From NCBI RefSeq assembly GCF_012163155.1, contig NZ_JAAVUN010000006.1, forward strand, positions 56,735 through 111,310: a DNA stretch of 54,576 nt, given 5' to 3'. A program made the translations under genes and the position numbers. Shown here in pieces: positions 28,288 to 37,542 of the stretch. The notes under the pieces are model-generated. The model did no database searches, was not told the origin of the DNA, and saw only the letters and a program-made list of their open reading frames with translations. Source of the DNA: Kocuria subflava (GTDB lineage Bacteria; Actinomycetota; Actinomycetes; Actinomycetales; Micrococcaceae). Position 1 is the stretch's first letter. Each line of letters starts with the position of its first letter.

Positions 28288-29301
28288 TCACGGCGTGGGG
28301 TTCGGTCTGGGTCCCGGGCTCGGTCTGGGCCGGGGTGGCTGCGCTGCCGCCACGTACAGGCTTCCGGGATCCACCCAGACCTCCAGCGCCCGAGTTGCAC
28401 CCAGGGAATCACCGTCAAGTTGCAATGCTGCGGGGGTGTGGGTCTTCACCTGCACCCGGTGCACGGTGCGGTAGGTCAGTGCGCGGGCTGAGCGGGGACG
28501 ACGGCGCAGACCGTGGACGGCCAGGTCCACCCAGTCCCGCGAGTTCCGTGGTTCGGTGCGCAACATTTCAAGGGTTCCATTGTGCGGATCCGCACCGGGG
28601 AACACCGTGATGCCCGCGGGAATGCGGGCGGTGTTTCCCCACAGCAGGGACCATGCGGCCAGGGATTGTGCCGCATCACCGTCCACGGCAACCCGGAAGT
28701 TTTGCCTCGGCGCATTCAACAGGTCAGCTCCGTTGCGCAGGTAGGCCAACCATCCCCACCGTTGTTTGGTGGACTCGGACGTGGCCGCCACCACCACGGC
28801 ATCCATGCCCAGACCAGCGGCGGCCAGGAACACCTGCTCACGGAATTCCCCGCCCGCGGGGAGATCACCGGACGGTCCGGACTCGGTGGAGGTTGCCGGG
28901 TGGAAGCGCACCCGACCGACGTCGTGCGCACGCAAGGGTGCGCGCAGTCCCGCTTCCAGGTCACGTTCCAGGGCTGCCAGGTCCCCAGGTCGACGACTTT
29001 TCAGCCCTACGTTCATGGCAAACAGGTTGGCGGTGCCTGTGGGCATGATGACCAGGCCGGTGGACGTTTTGGCCACGCCACCCGCCACTTGGCGCACTGT
29101 GCCGTCGCCACCGGCCACCACCACACGATCCGCACCCTGCTCCACGGCCCACCTGGCTTGGGAGAAACCCGGCTCCTGGACGGTGGTGTGCACAACGTCC
29201 ACCACGGAAAACCCCGCCCGGGCGCACACGCTGTGGAGAACATTTTGGATCTCCACGGCATGACGCCGGGCGGGGTTGATGACTGCCACCACGGTACTCA
29301 C
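28288..29301 (-). CDS. Diacylglycerol kinase family lipid kinase
   Basis: Protein of 337 residues with the DAGK catalytic domain: VINPARR at 8-13, then VVVAGGDGTVRQVAGG with the nucleotide-binding GGDGT at 64-68, and MPTGTANLFAMNVGL. The C-terminal beta-rich domain ends in a Pro-rich tail (residues 322-337). It likely phosphorylates a membrane lipid or related alcohol at the inner leaflet. It lies downstream of the LapA-domain gene on the same strand with a 75-base gap. Confidence 0.88.
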   Translation of the reverse strand: MSTVVAVINPARRHAVEIQNVLHSVCARAGFSVVDVVHTTVQEPGFSQARWAVEQGADRVVVAGGDGTVRQVAGGVAKTSTGLVIMPTGTANLFAMNVGLKSRRPGDLAALERDLEAGLRAPLRAHDVGRVRFHPATSTESGPSGDLPAGGEFREQVFLAAAGLGMDAVVVAATSESTKQRWGWLAYLRNGADLLNAPRQNFRVAVDGDAAQSLAAWSLLWGNTARIPAGITVFPGADPHNGTLEMLRTEPRNSRDWVDLAVHGLRRRPRSARALTYRTVHRVQVKTHTPAALQLDGDSLGATRALEVWVDPGSLYVAAAQPPRPRPSPGPRPNPTP

Positions 29302-29376
29302 CAGGTGCTCAGCGCTCCCCCGAACATTGCCCGTAACGTTGCCCGGTCTTGGGAGCAGACGGCGTGTGGTGAAGCA

Positions 29377-30006
29377 TCAGCGCAGGGTGCGCTTGATGGA
29401 TTCGCGTTCCTTCTCCAGCTTGTGCAAACGGCGGGACACCACGATCAAGCGAATGGAACCCACCATGGCCATGATCAGCGCACCGGCAATGGCCGCCAAC
29501 AACATGGCAACGCCCAGGGGCAGCGTGAACTCCCAGGCCATGTAGGCAATCAGGACGTCGTTCATGTTCTGCAGGACAAACACCAGCAGAAGGATCAGGA
29601 TGATCAGACCGATGATCAGCGCCACCCAGGTGGCACCGGTGGCACCACCCTGGGCACGCCCATCCAGCTTGGGGTCCAGATCCGGCTGAGCCTCACGATG
29701 GCCCCGATTCTCGCGGGGGGCCCGCTGAGCCGGTTCTGCATCACGACGCGCCGGCTGCTGAGGCTCGGCGGGTGCCGGTTGCGCCGGAGCTTGCTGCGCG
29801 GGCTGCTGCTGCACGGGTTGTCCCTGCTGCGGCGCAGCGTGCTGCTGACCTTGGTTCTGGAACTGGCCCTGGCTCTGCGCCCGGCCTTGGTACTGCGGCT
29901 GACCTTGGTGCTGCGGCTGACCTTGGTCCTGGCCCACGGGCTGCTGAGCCGCCGGGTCCTGCCACGGAGTGGCATCCGGGCTGTTGGGGGAAGGGATCTG
30001 GGACAT
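29377..30006 (-). CDS. LapA-domain membrane protein with a Gln/Pro-rich N-terminus
   Basis: Protein of 209 residues. The first 110 or so are low-complexity, dominated by Q, P, A and G with imperfect GQ-rich repeats. Then two hydrophobic helices (TWVALIIGLIILILLLVFVLQN and LGVAMLLAAIAGALIMAMV) form a LapA/DUF1049 domain, ending in a basic coiled tail LHKLEKERESIKRTLR. LapA proteins are linked to envelope assembly; the long Q-rich region is presumably cytosolic and disordered. ATG 30006 has GGAGG five bases upstream; a GTG immediately before is less well spaced. Confidence 0.8.
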   Translation of the reverse strand: MSQIPSPNSPDATPWQDPAAQQPVGQDQGQPQHQGQPQYQGRAQSQGQFQNQGQQHAAPQQGQPVQQQPAQQAPAQPAPAEPQQPARRDAEPAQRAPRENRGHREAQPDLDPKLDGRAQGGATGATWVALIIGLIILILLLVFVLQNMNDVLIAYMAWEFTLPLGVAMLLAAIAGALIMAMVGSIRLIVVSRRLHKLEKERESIKRTLR

Positions 30007-30134
30007 CACGGCCTCCGTTGACGGTGCGTCGGGTGGTTCAGGTGCTCAATCCGATCTCAGCAAGCGTGTGGTGTGGCCTGGCTGGATACAACCGAACAAC
30101 AGTGTGCTTCATGATCAGATTACATTCCCGGGGA

Positions 30135-31400
30135 TCACAATCCAGCGCGGTCGAAAGCATCCACGGCCAATCGTCGACCCACCGCAGTGACCTCATCAGC
30201 CCGGTCGAAATCAAACGTGGCGCATACATCCGAGGGAACAGAGACCAGGACGTCCGGCGGCTGCACAGCCAATCGAGGCAACTCGATGGCTGTCTGCATG
30301 ACCTCCAAGGCGGACACCATCATGTCCACCGTGGAGAGGTCCTTGGGCAGCGCTTCAAAGGCACTGGACCACTCCGGCACCGGCTTGGCCGCACCCCACG
30401 AGCCAGGACGGCGGGTTTCGCGGGACGTGGAGTCGTCGTCGTGTTTGCGGGTTCGCCACAGTGCCGAGGACTCCTTCCACGGCTGTGCCACCCGCTCACG
30501 CCACCGCGCGGCAAGCCCGGCGGACATGGAGCCCCCGGTGTACGACGACAGCGGAGTTCCCCCTGGCAGCGTGAGAACGTCCTGCTCAGGGCCACCGTCC
30601 GTGCCCGATGGCTCTGTCTGGGTTTGGGTGTCCGCTGTTTCGGCAGTCTCGGTCAGGGAAGTCGCAGCTTCCGCCGCCGCCACCCCGGCACTGGCCACGT
30701 TGACGGCTGCAGTTCTGGCCACGTCCCCCACGGCAGTCGCCTCCTGCGAGGTGGTGGCTTGAGGATGGCCCTCCGTCTGCTCGCGGCGATCCTGGCTGGT
30801 GGGGCCCTGTTCTGTGTGCAGGCCGGTGTCCATGCTCTGTTGCCCAAGCCCCGGACGGTTGCGGCCGAACAAGGACACCGCCACGGTGGCTTCCGAGATG
30901 AAATGGGAGGAGGCGTCCACGGGCAAGGGGTTCAGGATCCCGCCGTCTGCCAGCAACCGGCCGCGGTAAACCACAGGAGTGATGGCAGTGGGGATGGCGA
31001 TTGAGGCTCTGATGGCTGTCAGAAGAGGACCGTCATGGAACCAGACTTCCCGGCGATTGGTCAGATCCGTTGCCACCGCGGTGTAGGGAATGGGGAGGTC
31101 CTCGATCCGGACATCACCGATCAGCTCATGCAGTCTGTCCATGAGCCGGTCCGACTTGAACAAACCGGGCCCGCTGACGGAAAGGTCTGCGTACCGGAAG
31201 ACCTCACTGCGCTTCAGGGGCCTGACGAATTCTCGGAACTCCTCCAAGGCACCGGCGGCGTACATGCCACCCACCAGCGCACCCATGGAGCAGCCAGAAA
31301 TGGAAACGATCTCATGGCCTCGGGCCGTGAGTTCATCAATCACGCCCATGTGGGCGTAACCGCGCGCTCCCCCGGACCCAAGGACCAATGCAATCTTCAC
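30135..31400 (-). CDS. Patatin-like phospholipase with a long disordered insert
   Basis: Protein of 421 residues. The oxyanion motif GSGGARGYAH is at 8-17, nucleophile S38 is in GCSMG, and the catalytic aspartate is D152 in ADGGILNPLP, completing the Ser-Asp dyad of bacterial RssA-type esterases. Between about 175 and 345 lies a Ser/Thr/Ala/Glu-rich low-complexity stretch not present in the 290-residue RssA core. The fold then resumes with MMVSALEVMQTAIELPRL. It is divergent from the nuclease pair. Confidence 0.87.
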   Translation of the reverse strand: MKIALVLGSGGARGYAHMGVIDELTARGHEIVSISGCSMGALVGGMYAAGALEEFREFVRPLKRSEVFRYADLSVSGPGLFKSDRLMDRLHELIGDVRIEDLPIPYTAVATDLTNRREVWFHDGPLLTAIRASIAIPTAITPVVYRGRLLADGGILNPLPVDASSHFISEATVAVSLFGRNRPGLGQQSMDTGLHTEQGPTSQDRREQTEGHPQATTSQEATAVGDVARTAAVNVASAGVAAAEAATSLTETAETADTQTQTEPSGTDGGPEQDVLTLPGGTPLSSYTGGSMSAGLAARWRERVAQPWKESSALWRTRKHDDDSTSRETRRPGSWGAAKPVPEWSSAFEALPKDLSTVDMMVSALEVMQTAIELPRLAVQPPDVLVSVPSDVCATFDFDRADEVTAVGRRLAVDAFDRAGL

Positions 31401-31579
31401 GATGTCCCTCCTTGTTGGACGTCACGGCTCTGATTCACCAGTCTGACATCAGTCTCTGACAGCGCAAGGAACGCGCCAGATGCTCGCCAACGGTGCCGTG
31501 CTTGTGTTGTCCGAGCCGCCGCATAGGCTCAAGAGCACCGGCACGGCTCAGGGTCGGGTGCATTGATCAGGAGGTAACC

Positions 31580-32815
31580 GTGGTCCGCTTCATTCACACC
31601 AGTGACTGGCAGCTGGGCATGACCCGCCACTACCTGGACGCAGATGCACAGGCCCGGTTCACAGGGGACCGTATCCGCACTGTTCGCAGCATCTTGGAGC
31701 TGGCTCGCCGCCGTGAGTGCGCGTTCGTGGTGGTGGCTGGGGATGTTTTTGAGCATCCCAACCTGGGGCGGCAGGACATTGGACGCGCTCTGGAGGCCAT
31801 GGGATCCCAGGACATTCCGGTGTATCTCCTGCCCGGCAACCATGACCCTCTGGGCACGGGATCGCTCTGGAGCTCGCCCGCCGTGGCTGACCGGTTGCCC
31901 ACCAACGTGACCGTACTGGACCGAACCGGCATCTGGCCCGTGTCTGACGGGGTGGAACTGGTGGCAGCCCCGTGGCACTCCAAGCGCCCGGACGCGGACC
32001 CGGTTGCCGGTTGTCTGGACGGGCTGAGGCCACATGACACCGTACGGATCGTGGTGGGCCACGGCATGTTGGAGGAACTTGAGCCGGACAAAACGTCCCC
32101 CGTTCGCATCCGGCGTCAGCCCCTGGATGCCGCCCTTGCGGATGGCACCATCCACTACGTGGCTCTGGGCGACCGCCACATCCGGTGGCCGCAGGACTCC
32201 CCCGGCGCCATCCAGTACTCGGGTACCCACGAATCCACCAGTTTCCGGGAGACCGGCCGCGGCCAGGTGCTGGAAGTGGATCTGGACCCGGGTACCACAC
32301 CGTCCGTCACAGCACATGAGGTGGGTCAGTGGCAGCACGTGGTGGTGCGCCGTGAACTCAACGGCGTCCAAGACTTGGATTCCCTGGCCCGTGACCTGGA
32401 TGCCATGGACCCCAAGGAGAACACCATTGTGCGCACCGCGTTCACGGGTTCCCTGACCGTCTCCGAACACGCTCGGTTGGACCAACTCTTGGATGACCGC
32501 ACTCCCCTGTTCGCCTCCCTCCAGCCGTGGCTCCGCCACACACACCTTGCGGTGGTCCCTGACGACGACGAACTCGCGCAGATCCAGTGGGGTGGTTACA
32601 TCCAGGCCGCGTTGGAAGAACTGAAAACCCGTGCAGAGGTGTCTGGGCACGAGGCCCACACCAACACAACCCGTGACTCAGACCCCGACCTGTGGGCGGA
32701 TGAGGTTCCAGCTGAGGATGATCTGCCGCCGGAGCCCACTCCACCTGAAGGGCACCAGAGCGCCCAGGACGCGTTGCGGTTGTTGATCAGATTCGCCGGA
32801 GGGGTGAAATCGTGA
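31580..32815 (+). CDS. DNA-repair metallophosphoesterase (SbcD/YhaO-like)
   Basis: Protein of 411 residues of the calcineurin-like nuclease family. Motifs in order are RFIHTSDWQLG, VVAGDVFEH, LPGNHDP, VVGHGMLE and YVALGDRHI. The first differs from the SbcD DxH pattern (DWQ for DWH), a substitution recalled from the actinobacterial branch of this family. GTG 31580 is selected because AGGAGG lies five bases upstream. Its last four bases overlap the start of the SMC-like ATPase, its expected partner in a double-strand-end processing complex. Confidence 0.88.
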   Translation: MVRFIHTSDWQLGMTRHYLDADAQARFTGDRIRTVRSILELARRRECAFVVVAGDVFEHPNLGRQDIGRALEAMGSQDIPVYLLPGNHDPLGTGSLWSSPAVADRLPTNVTVLDRTGIWPVSDGVELVAAPWHSKRPDADPVAGCLDGLRPHDTVRIVVGHGMLEELEPDKTSPVRIRRQPLDAALADGTIHYVALGDRHIRWPQDSPGAIQYSGTHESTSFRETGRGQVLEVDLDPGTTPSVTAHEVGQWQHVVVRRELNGVQDLDSLARDLDAMDPKENTIVRTAFTGSLTVSEHARLDQLLDDRTPLFASLQPWLRHTHLAVVPDDDELAQIQWGGYIQAALEELKTRAEVSGHEAHTNTTRDSDPDLWADEVPAEDDLPPEPTPPEGHQSAQDALRLLIRFAGGVKS

Positions 32816-35481
32816 AACTGCACCGCATCCAGGTGATCAACTTCAAGGGTGTGACTCAGCAGGAGATTGAGTTTCCCTCCCAGGGAGTGACTGTCCTTGA
32901 GGGCCAGAACGAATCCGGAAAGTCCTCCGTGATCCAAGCTCTGGATCTGCTTCTGGAGGAGAGGCACACCGCCAAGACCAAGGCCACGCGTGCTGCCCGC
33001 CCGGAAGGGCGTGACGTGGGTGTGTCCGTGGAGGCAGAGCTGACCCTGGACGGCCAGCGCCTGCTCTACCGCAAAAGGTGGTGGAAGGAGGCCGGAGCCG
33101 AACTGCAGTTCCTGGCGGGTCCCCGCTCAGGCCACAGCCTCACTGGGCGTGAGGCTCACGACGCCGTCACGGAGCTGATGAATCGCAGCGACCCCGCCCT
33201 CTGGCGTGCCCTGCGGCTTCTGCAGACGGGGCAGCATTCCCAGGACTTCAAGGCTTCCGCTGGGTTACGCCGGGCATTGGAGGCCGGGGGAACTGCGGTG
33301 GATGATGATTCTGCAGCGCTGACCGTACTGGAAGCCGCCCGGCTGGAACGCTCCAAGTACTTCACCGACACCGGCAAGGAAAAGACGGAAACCACCGCCT
33401 TGCGCCGTGACCACCAGGACGCCCTGATCGGTCATCAGTCTGCGCAAGCGGCCTTGGACACCATTGCGCGTGCCGTGGATTCTTATGACCGTGCCGTCGC
33501 AGAGGCCACCACCGCACGGGACACCTTGGCCCGAGCCCGCCAAGATTTGGCGGACGCTGAAGCGACAGCAACAGCGGTGCACACGTTGCAGGCAGAACGG
33601 CAGCAAGCACAACAGGCACACCAGCACGCCACATCTCATGCCCAGGGCGCCGCCCAGGATCACCAAAAACGCACACGCTTGGTCCAAGAGGTGCAGGCCA
33701 GCCAACTCCAGCGCGACCAGCTGGAGGCATCAGTGGCCCAACGGCAGTTGACAACCCAGGCCAGTCAAGATGCAGCCCACCATGCACGTTCCGCCTTGAC
33801 GCAGGCCCGTGGTGAACTACGGCTCGCGCGGACCACTGACCGGGACGCACAGGCTGCAGAACGCCGCGCCGCAGACATGTCACGTTTGGCCGACCTCACA
33901 GCAGTTGTGGCGCAACTGGATGAACTTCAGTCGGAGGGTGCAGCGCTGGCTACCCAACAGGTCACGGCCATCACTGCTGAACAGGTCGAATCCTTGGAGA
34001 CCGCCCAGCGTGCCGTGGAACTCGCGCAGTCCCAACTGGATGCCGGCTCCGCGCAACTGACCGTCAGTGCCCTGGCGCCGGGCGTGCAGGTGGAGTGGGA
34101 CGGTACAACCACTGCACTGGATCCAGACCAATCACGGCAGCAGCCTGTCACGGAACCAGTGACCCTTGAGCTCGCCCACCAACTGCGGATCGTGGTGGAA
34201 CCGGAGGACGGGCTCCAGCAGCGCCAGGCCAAGGTTCGTACAGCGCAGGACACCCTCGATTCCTTGCTGGCCACCACGGACGTGGACTCTGTCCAACACG
34301 CGCGGGAAGCCCTGCGGCTGGCACAACAGCACGCAACACACCGTGAGTCCTTGGACGAACGCAAGGCCTTGATTCTGCGTGGACGCACCGAGCACGCGGT
34401 CAGGGAGGAGACCAGCGCCTTGGCCGCGGCGCTGGAGGCCGCCGGTGCCACAGGTGTATCGGCCAGCAGCGCCGCCGGTGCTGCAGCGGAGTCTGAACAC
34501 CGGCCCACTGCTGATCAGCTGCGCGCGGCGGTGGAAGCCGCGAGCGCGCAACTGGAATCAGCCCAGGATGCCACCGCACGGTGTGAACAGGCGTTGCAGC
34601 AGTCAGAGGCCCAGGAGCACAAGGATCAGCTGGCGTTGACGCAGGTGCGCACGGAGCTGGCCAACTCTGAACAAGTTCACACCTCGGCTCTTGATCGCCT
34701 TTCGGAAGCACGCTCCATGATTTCGGATGACGATCTGGTGCAGGCACGATCGGAAGCTGACCAGCATCTGACTGAGGCCACCGCCAACCTTGAGCGTCTG
34801 AACGCTGCCTGGACCTCCAGCGATGCCGACAACGTGCTCCAGTTGGCGCGCGGCAGTCGGACCCGGGTGGACAACGCCCAGAAACGCCTGGATGAGGCCC
34901 GCGCTCAGCAGTCCCGAGCCGAAGGAACGTTGGAGGGTCTCAATCGTGACGCCGTTCAACGTGAGTACGACTCCACCCGGACCCGGGTCCTGACCAGTGC
35001 CGAGGAACTGACCACTCACTTGCGCCGCGCCGCAGCGGCCAAGCTCCTGGCGGACACCCTGGAACGTCACCAGGCCGAGGCACACCGGCGATACAACGCA
35101 CCGTTTCGCCGGCAACTCGAGTTGCTGGGCCAGAGAGTGTTCGGCTCCACCTTTCAGGTGGAGCTCTCCGATGACCTGACAGTCACCCGCCGCCATCTCC
35201 ACGGCACCTGGCTGGAAGTGGACGCGTTGTCAACGGGCGCCCAGGAGCAGTTGGAGGTCTTGGTTCGGCTGGCCATCGCATCCCTGGTGGACCCAGAGGA
35301 CGGCGTACCCGTGGTGTTGGATGACACGCTGGGGCACACCGACCCCCGCCGTCTGATCAGTTTGGCTGGAGCACTTGAAACCGTGGGCTCATCCGCCCAG
35401 GTGATCGTGCTGACGGCCACCCCTGATCGATTTGGTGCTCTGAGCGCGGCCAAAACCGTCAGGATTCAGGAATCGCCGTGA
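32812..35481 (+). CDS. SMC-like AAA ATPase (SbcC/YhaN/Rad50-type), lacking a zinc hook
   Basis: Protein of 889 residues starting GTG in a GTGA overlap with the nuclease gene. The N-terminal ABC-ATPase half has Walker A GQNESGKSS at 31-39. A long Ala/Gln/Glu-rich coiled coil spans about 185-770. The C-terminal half has the signature LSTGAQEQLEVL near 804 and Walker B VPVVLDDT near 834. Unlike Rad50/SbcC there is no CxxC hook at the middle of the coiled coil; a lone Cys is near 590. This and the modest length suggest a YhaN-like organisation. Confidence 0.87.
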   Translation: MKLHRIQVINFKGVTQQEIEFPSQGVTVLEGQNESGKSSVIQALDLLLEERHTAKTKATRAARPEGRDVGVSVEAELTLDGQRLLYRKRWWKEAGAELQFLAGPRSGHSLTGREAHDAVTELMNRSDPALWRALRLLQTGQHSQDFKASAGLRRALEAGGTAVDDDSAALTVLEAARLERSKYFTDTGKEKTETTALRRDHQDALIGHQSAQAALDTIARAVDSYDRAVAEATTARDTLARARQDLADAEATATAVHTLQAERQQAQQAHQHATSHAQGAAQDHQKRTRLVQEVQASQLQRDQLEASVAQRQLTTQASQDAAHHARSALTQARGELRLARTTDRDAQAAERRAADMSRLADLTAVVAQLDELQSEGAALATQQVTAITAEQVESLETAQRAVELAQSQLDAGSAQLTVSALAPGVQVEWDGTTTALDPDQSRQQPVTEPVTLELAHQLRIVVEPEDGLQQRQAKVRTAQDTLDSLLATTDVDSVQHAREALRLAQQHATHRESLDERKALILRGRTEHAVREETSALAAALEAAGATGVSASSAAGAAAESEHRPTADQLRAAVEAASAQLESAQDATARCEQALQQSEAQEHKDQLALTQVRTELANSEQVHTSALDRLSEARSMISDDDLVQARSEADQHLTEATANLERLNAAWTSSDADNVLQLARGSRTRVDNAQKRLDEARAQQSRAEGTLEGLNRDAVQREYDSTRTRVLTSAEELTTHLRRAAAAKLLADTLERHQAEAHRRYNAPFRRQLELLGQRVFGSTFQVELSDDLTVTRRHLHGTWLEVDALSTGAQEQLEVLVRLAIASLVDPEDGVPVVLDDTLGHTDPRRLISLAGALETVGSSAQVIVLTATPDRFGALSAAKTVRIQESP

Positions 35482-35511
35482 GTCCTGCCCGAGCTCAGGG
35501 CTGGCACAGTC

Positions 35512-35531
35512 CTGCCCTGCGCACAGGGCAG
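35512..35531. terminator. Hairpin between ATPase and cytochrome b5 fusion genes
   Basis: CTGCCCTG-CGCA-CAGGGCAG is a perfect 8-bp stem with a tetraloop, 30 bases after the ATPase stop and 22 before the convergent gene's stop. It is probably a shared terminator, though no U-tract follows. Confidence 0.55.
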
Positions 35532-35553
35532 ACACAATGGGCTGGTGATCAAC

Positions 35554-36441
35554 TCAGTTCTGCAAGGTGCCGATCTGGTGCTCGGAAAGAGCAGCCTTGG
35601 CTTCGTCGTTGTTGCCGTGCTGGCCGGCAAACGCATCAGTGGCATCCGTACCGCACAGCTGGGTGATGGCCCGCTGGCCACCGGGGTGTTGAGCCACCCA
35701 GTCGGTCAGGTCATAAACGTTGTTGTCCACCGCAGCCCAGCAGTCTGACTCGGTGGAGTGCTCCTGGACCGTGGCCAGGGAGTAGGTCTCACCTGATGCC
35801 GTGGTGGAGGTGGCGGATGCGGCGTCTCCGGCGGCTGCACCTTCGGCTCCCTCATCTGATTCCTGGCCGGACTCCTCGCCTTCGTCGTCGTCGGAGTTCT
35901 GGGAGGAGGTCGCGCTGGTGGCTGAGGCCCCCATGGTGCCGCCCCAGGCGGCCTGGGCGCCGGAATGCCCGGTGAGCACGGAGAGCACAATCACGGCCAC
36001 GGACAGCAGCGCGGTGATGAACCCGACCACCGTGGCAGCGCCTCGTCCTGGCCCCCGGTGGGTCTGCGGATTGCGTTCACCGGCATCAGCGCGCTTGGAG
36101 AGGAACAGCCACAGGGCAGCCATGCCAAAGAAGATGGCCGAGACCACCATGAGCCAGTCGGCCCACTGCGCATGCGTTTCCGGCTCCCCCACCACACCGG
36201 CCAGGGCCTCACCGGATTCCTTGGACACGAATGTGGCCACCACCCCCACAAACGCCACGATCACGGCCAGACCCAGGAAACGACGTCGTACCGCGGGAAT
36301 GAAAGCGGCCAGCAGCAGAACCAGGGCAGCCAGCGGCAGCAGGACCACGGCAAAGTGCACCACCAGCGGGTGCAGGGGCAGATCTCCCACGGTGGAAAAG
36401 ACGTTGGATTCAAGCGGCATCTGAATGTGCATCCCGCACAT
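35554..36441 (-). CDS. DUF2231 membrane domain fused to a cytochrome b5-like domain
   Basis: Protein of 295 residues. The N-terminal part (about 15-155) is a DUF2231-type four-helix membrane domain beginning LPLHPLVVHFAVVLLPLAAL. A low-complexity linker rich in S, E, D and A (160-215) leads to a C-terminal cytochrome b5-like domain, SLATVQEHSTESDCWAAVDN onwards. Its axial histidines are H252 in HPGG and H275 in GQHG. The heme domain is predicted to lie outside the membrane. This combination suggests a membrane electron-transfer or heme-sensing protein; the partner is unknown. ATG at 36432 or 36420 could be the true start. A candidate iron-box lies upstream. Confidence 0.85.
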   Translation of the reverse strand: MCGMHIQMPLESNVFSTVGDLPLHPLVVHFAVVLLPLAALVLLLAAFIPAVRRRFLGLAVIVAFVGVVATFVSKESGEALAGVVGEPETHAQWADWLMVVSAIFFGMAALWLFLSKRADAGERNPQTHRGPGRGAATVVGFITALLSVAVIVLSVLTGHSGAQAAWGGTMGASATSATSSQNSDDDEGEESGQESDEGAEGAAAGDAASATSTTASGETYSLATVQEHSTESDCWAAVDNNVYDLTDWVAQHPGGQRAITQLCGTDATDAFAGQHGNNDEAKAALSEHQIGTLQN

Positions 36442-36514
36442 GCTAGGGCAGCTGATGACACATCAATAACCAAATGGCATGCCCCGGAGCATTCCCCCAA
36501 GAGATTCAGATTAA

Positions 36515-36533
36515 TGAGGTGAGGGTTGCCTGA
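36515..36533. promoter_or_regulatory. Candidate DtxR/IdeR iron box
   Basis: TGAGGTGAGGGTTGCCTGA matches 13 of 19 positions of the recalled DtxR/IdeR consensus TTAGGTTAGGCTAACCTAA. It is 74 bases upstream of the heme-protein gene and about 60 upstream of the divergent hydrolase. Assignment is tentative; the overall AGGT(G/C)AGG inverted repeat is clear. Confidence 0.35.
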
Positions 36534-36591
36534 CCTGCAGATTCGGACGTAGAGCCGTCCGTCACAGCCCACGGGAGTAAGTTTTGGTGCC

Positions 36592-37503
36592 ATGAACACC
36601 CACCAGCCGGAGCATCCATTCGGTGTCAGCCATTGGGCCACCACGCGGGATGGTCGATCGCTGCACTACATGCTGCGAACACCGGACCCGCAGTCTGCCC
36701 ACCGTGGCCCCGCGAATCCCGTGACCGTGGTTTTTGAATCCGGGATGGGTTTTTCCCGCAACACGTGGGGCTTGGTCAGCCCGGCCGTCCGCGGGTGTGC
36801 GCGGACCGTGGTGTATGACCGTGCGGGTTTGGGCCACAGCCAGGATTCCTCACGACGACGAACCCTGGGCCAATTGGCAGATGACCTCAGTGACGTGCTG
36901 ACCGCCCTCGGCCCGGGCCAGTACCTACTGGTGGGGCACAGCTGGGGCGGCCCGATCCTGAGGACCCTGGCCGCGCGCGATGATCACCGCCTGGTGGGTT
37001 TGGTGCTAGTGGATCAAAGTGACGAACACTGGGCCACGGACATCCGGCCCGATCCGGTGTGGCAGCGCACGCTCATGCACTGGATTCTCCCGGTCTTGGC
37101 CGCCACCGGGGTCTACCGCGCATTCGGGTCCCGGCTCTCCCCGGGCCGCCATCAGCCTCCTGCCGTGGCCAAAGACCACGCACGCGAGGACTTCACCTTG
37201 CGTGCGGCCCGAGCTCTGGTGCTGGAGGACCGCCCCTACACCCAGCAGATGCAGCTCCTCCACGGGCGTTCCCCTCAACTGGGTGACTACCCCGTGGTGG
37301 TGATCTCCGGAACCAGGACCACCCGGATTCCGGTCCTGGGCCGGCTGCGCAAAAAGCTCAATCAAGCCCACCAGAGAACGGCAGCATCAGCACCCAACGG
37401 CACCTATGTGGAAGCACCCGCTTCCCTGCACCACGTGATGTTCACGGGCCCGCAGGTGATCATCGATCAGATCCACCAGATCCTGGGCGTCCATCAGTCG
37501 TAG
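36592..37503 (+). CDS. Alpha/beta hydrolase
   Basis: Protein of 303 residues with the alpha/beta hydrolase fold. FESGMGFSRNTWG is at 48-60, the strand VVYDRAGLGHS follows, and the nucleophile elbow GHSWGG has S117. VVLVDQS provides the next strand, and HHVMF near 287 carries the probable catalytic His. Arg-rich segments near 85-90 and 245-260 are unusual, but no membrane helix is evident. The substrate is unknown. It is divergent from the DUF2231-cytochrome b5 gene. Confidence 0.87.
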   Translation: MNTHQPEHPFGVSHWATTRDGRSLHYMLRTPDPQSAHRGPANPVTVVFESGMGFSRNTWGLVSPAVRGCARTVVYDRAGLGHSQDSSRRRTLGQLADDLSDVLTALGPGQYLLVGHSWGGPILRTLAARDDHRLVGLVLVDQSDEHWATDIRPDPVWQRTLMHWILPVLAATGVYRAFGSRLSPGRHQPPAVAKDHAREDFTLRAARALVLEDRPYTQQMQLLHGRSPQLGDYPVVVISGTRTTRIPVLGRLRKKLNQAHQRTAASAPNGTYVEAPASLHHVMFTGPQVIIDQIHQILGVHQS

Positions 37504-37542
37504 TGCACATCAACTGACCGCTCCAGGGCAGGCTTTGCCCGG

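Noticed and set aside
29720-29960. CRISPR-like or tandem-repeat array in the Gln-rich region
   Set aside because: The repetition is explained by low-complexity GQ/PQ codons inside a coding frame; no regular repeat-spacer pattern.
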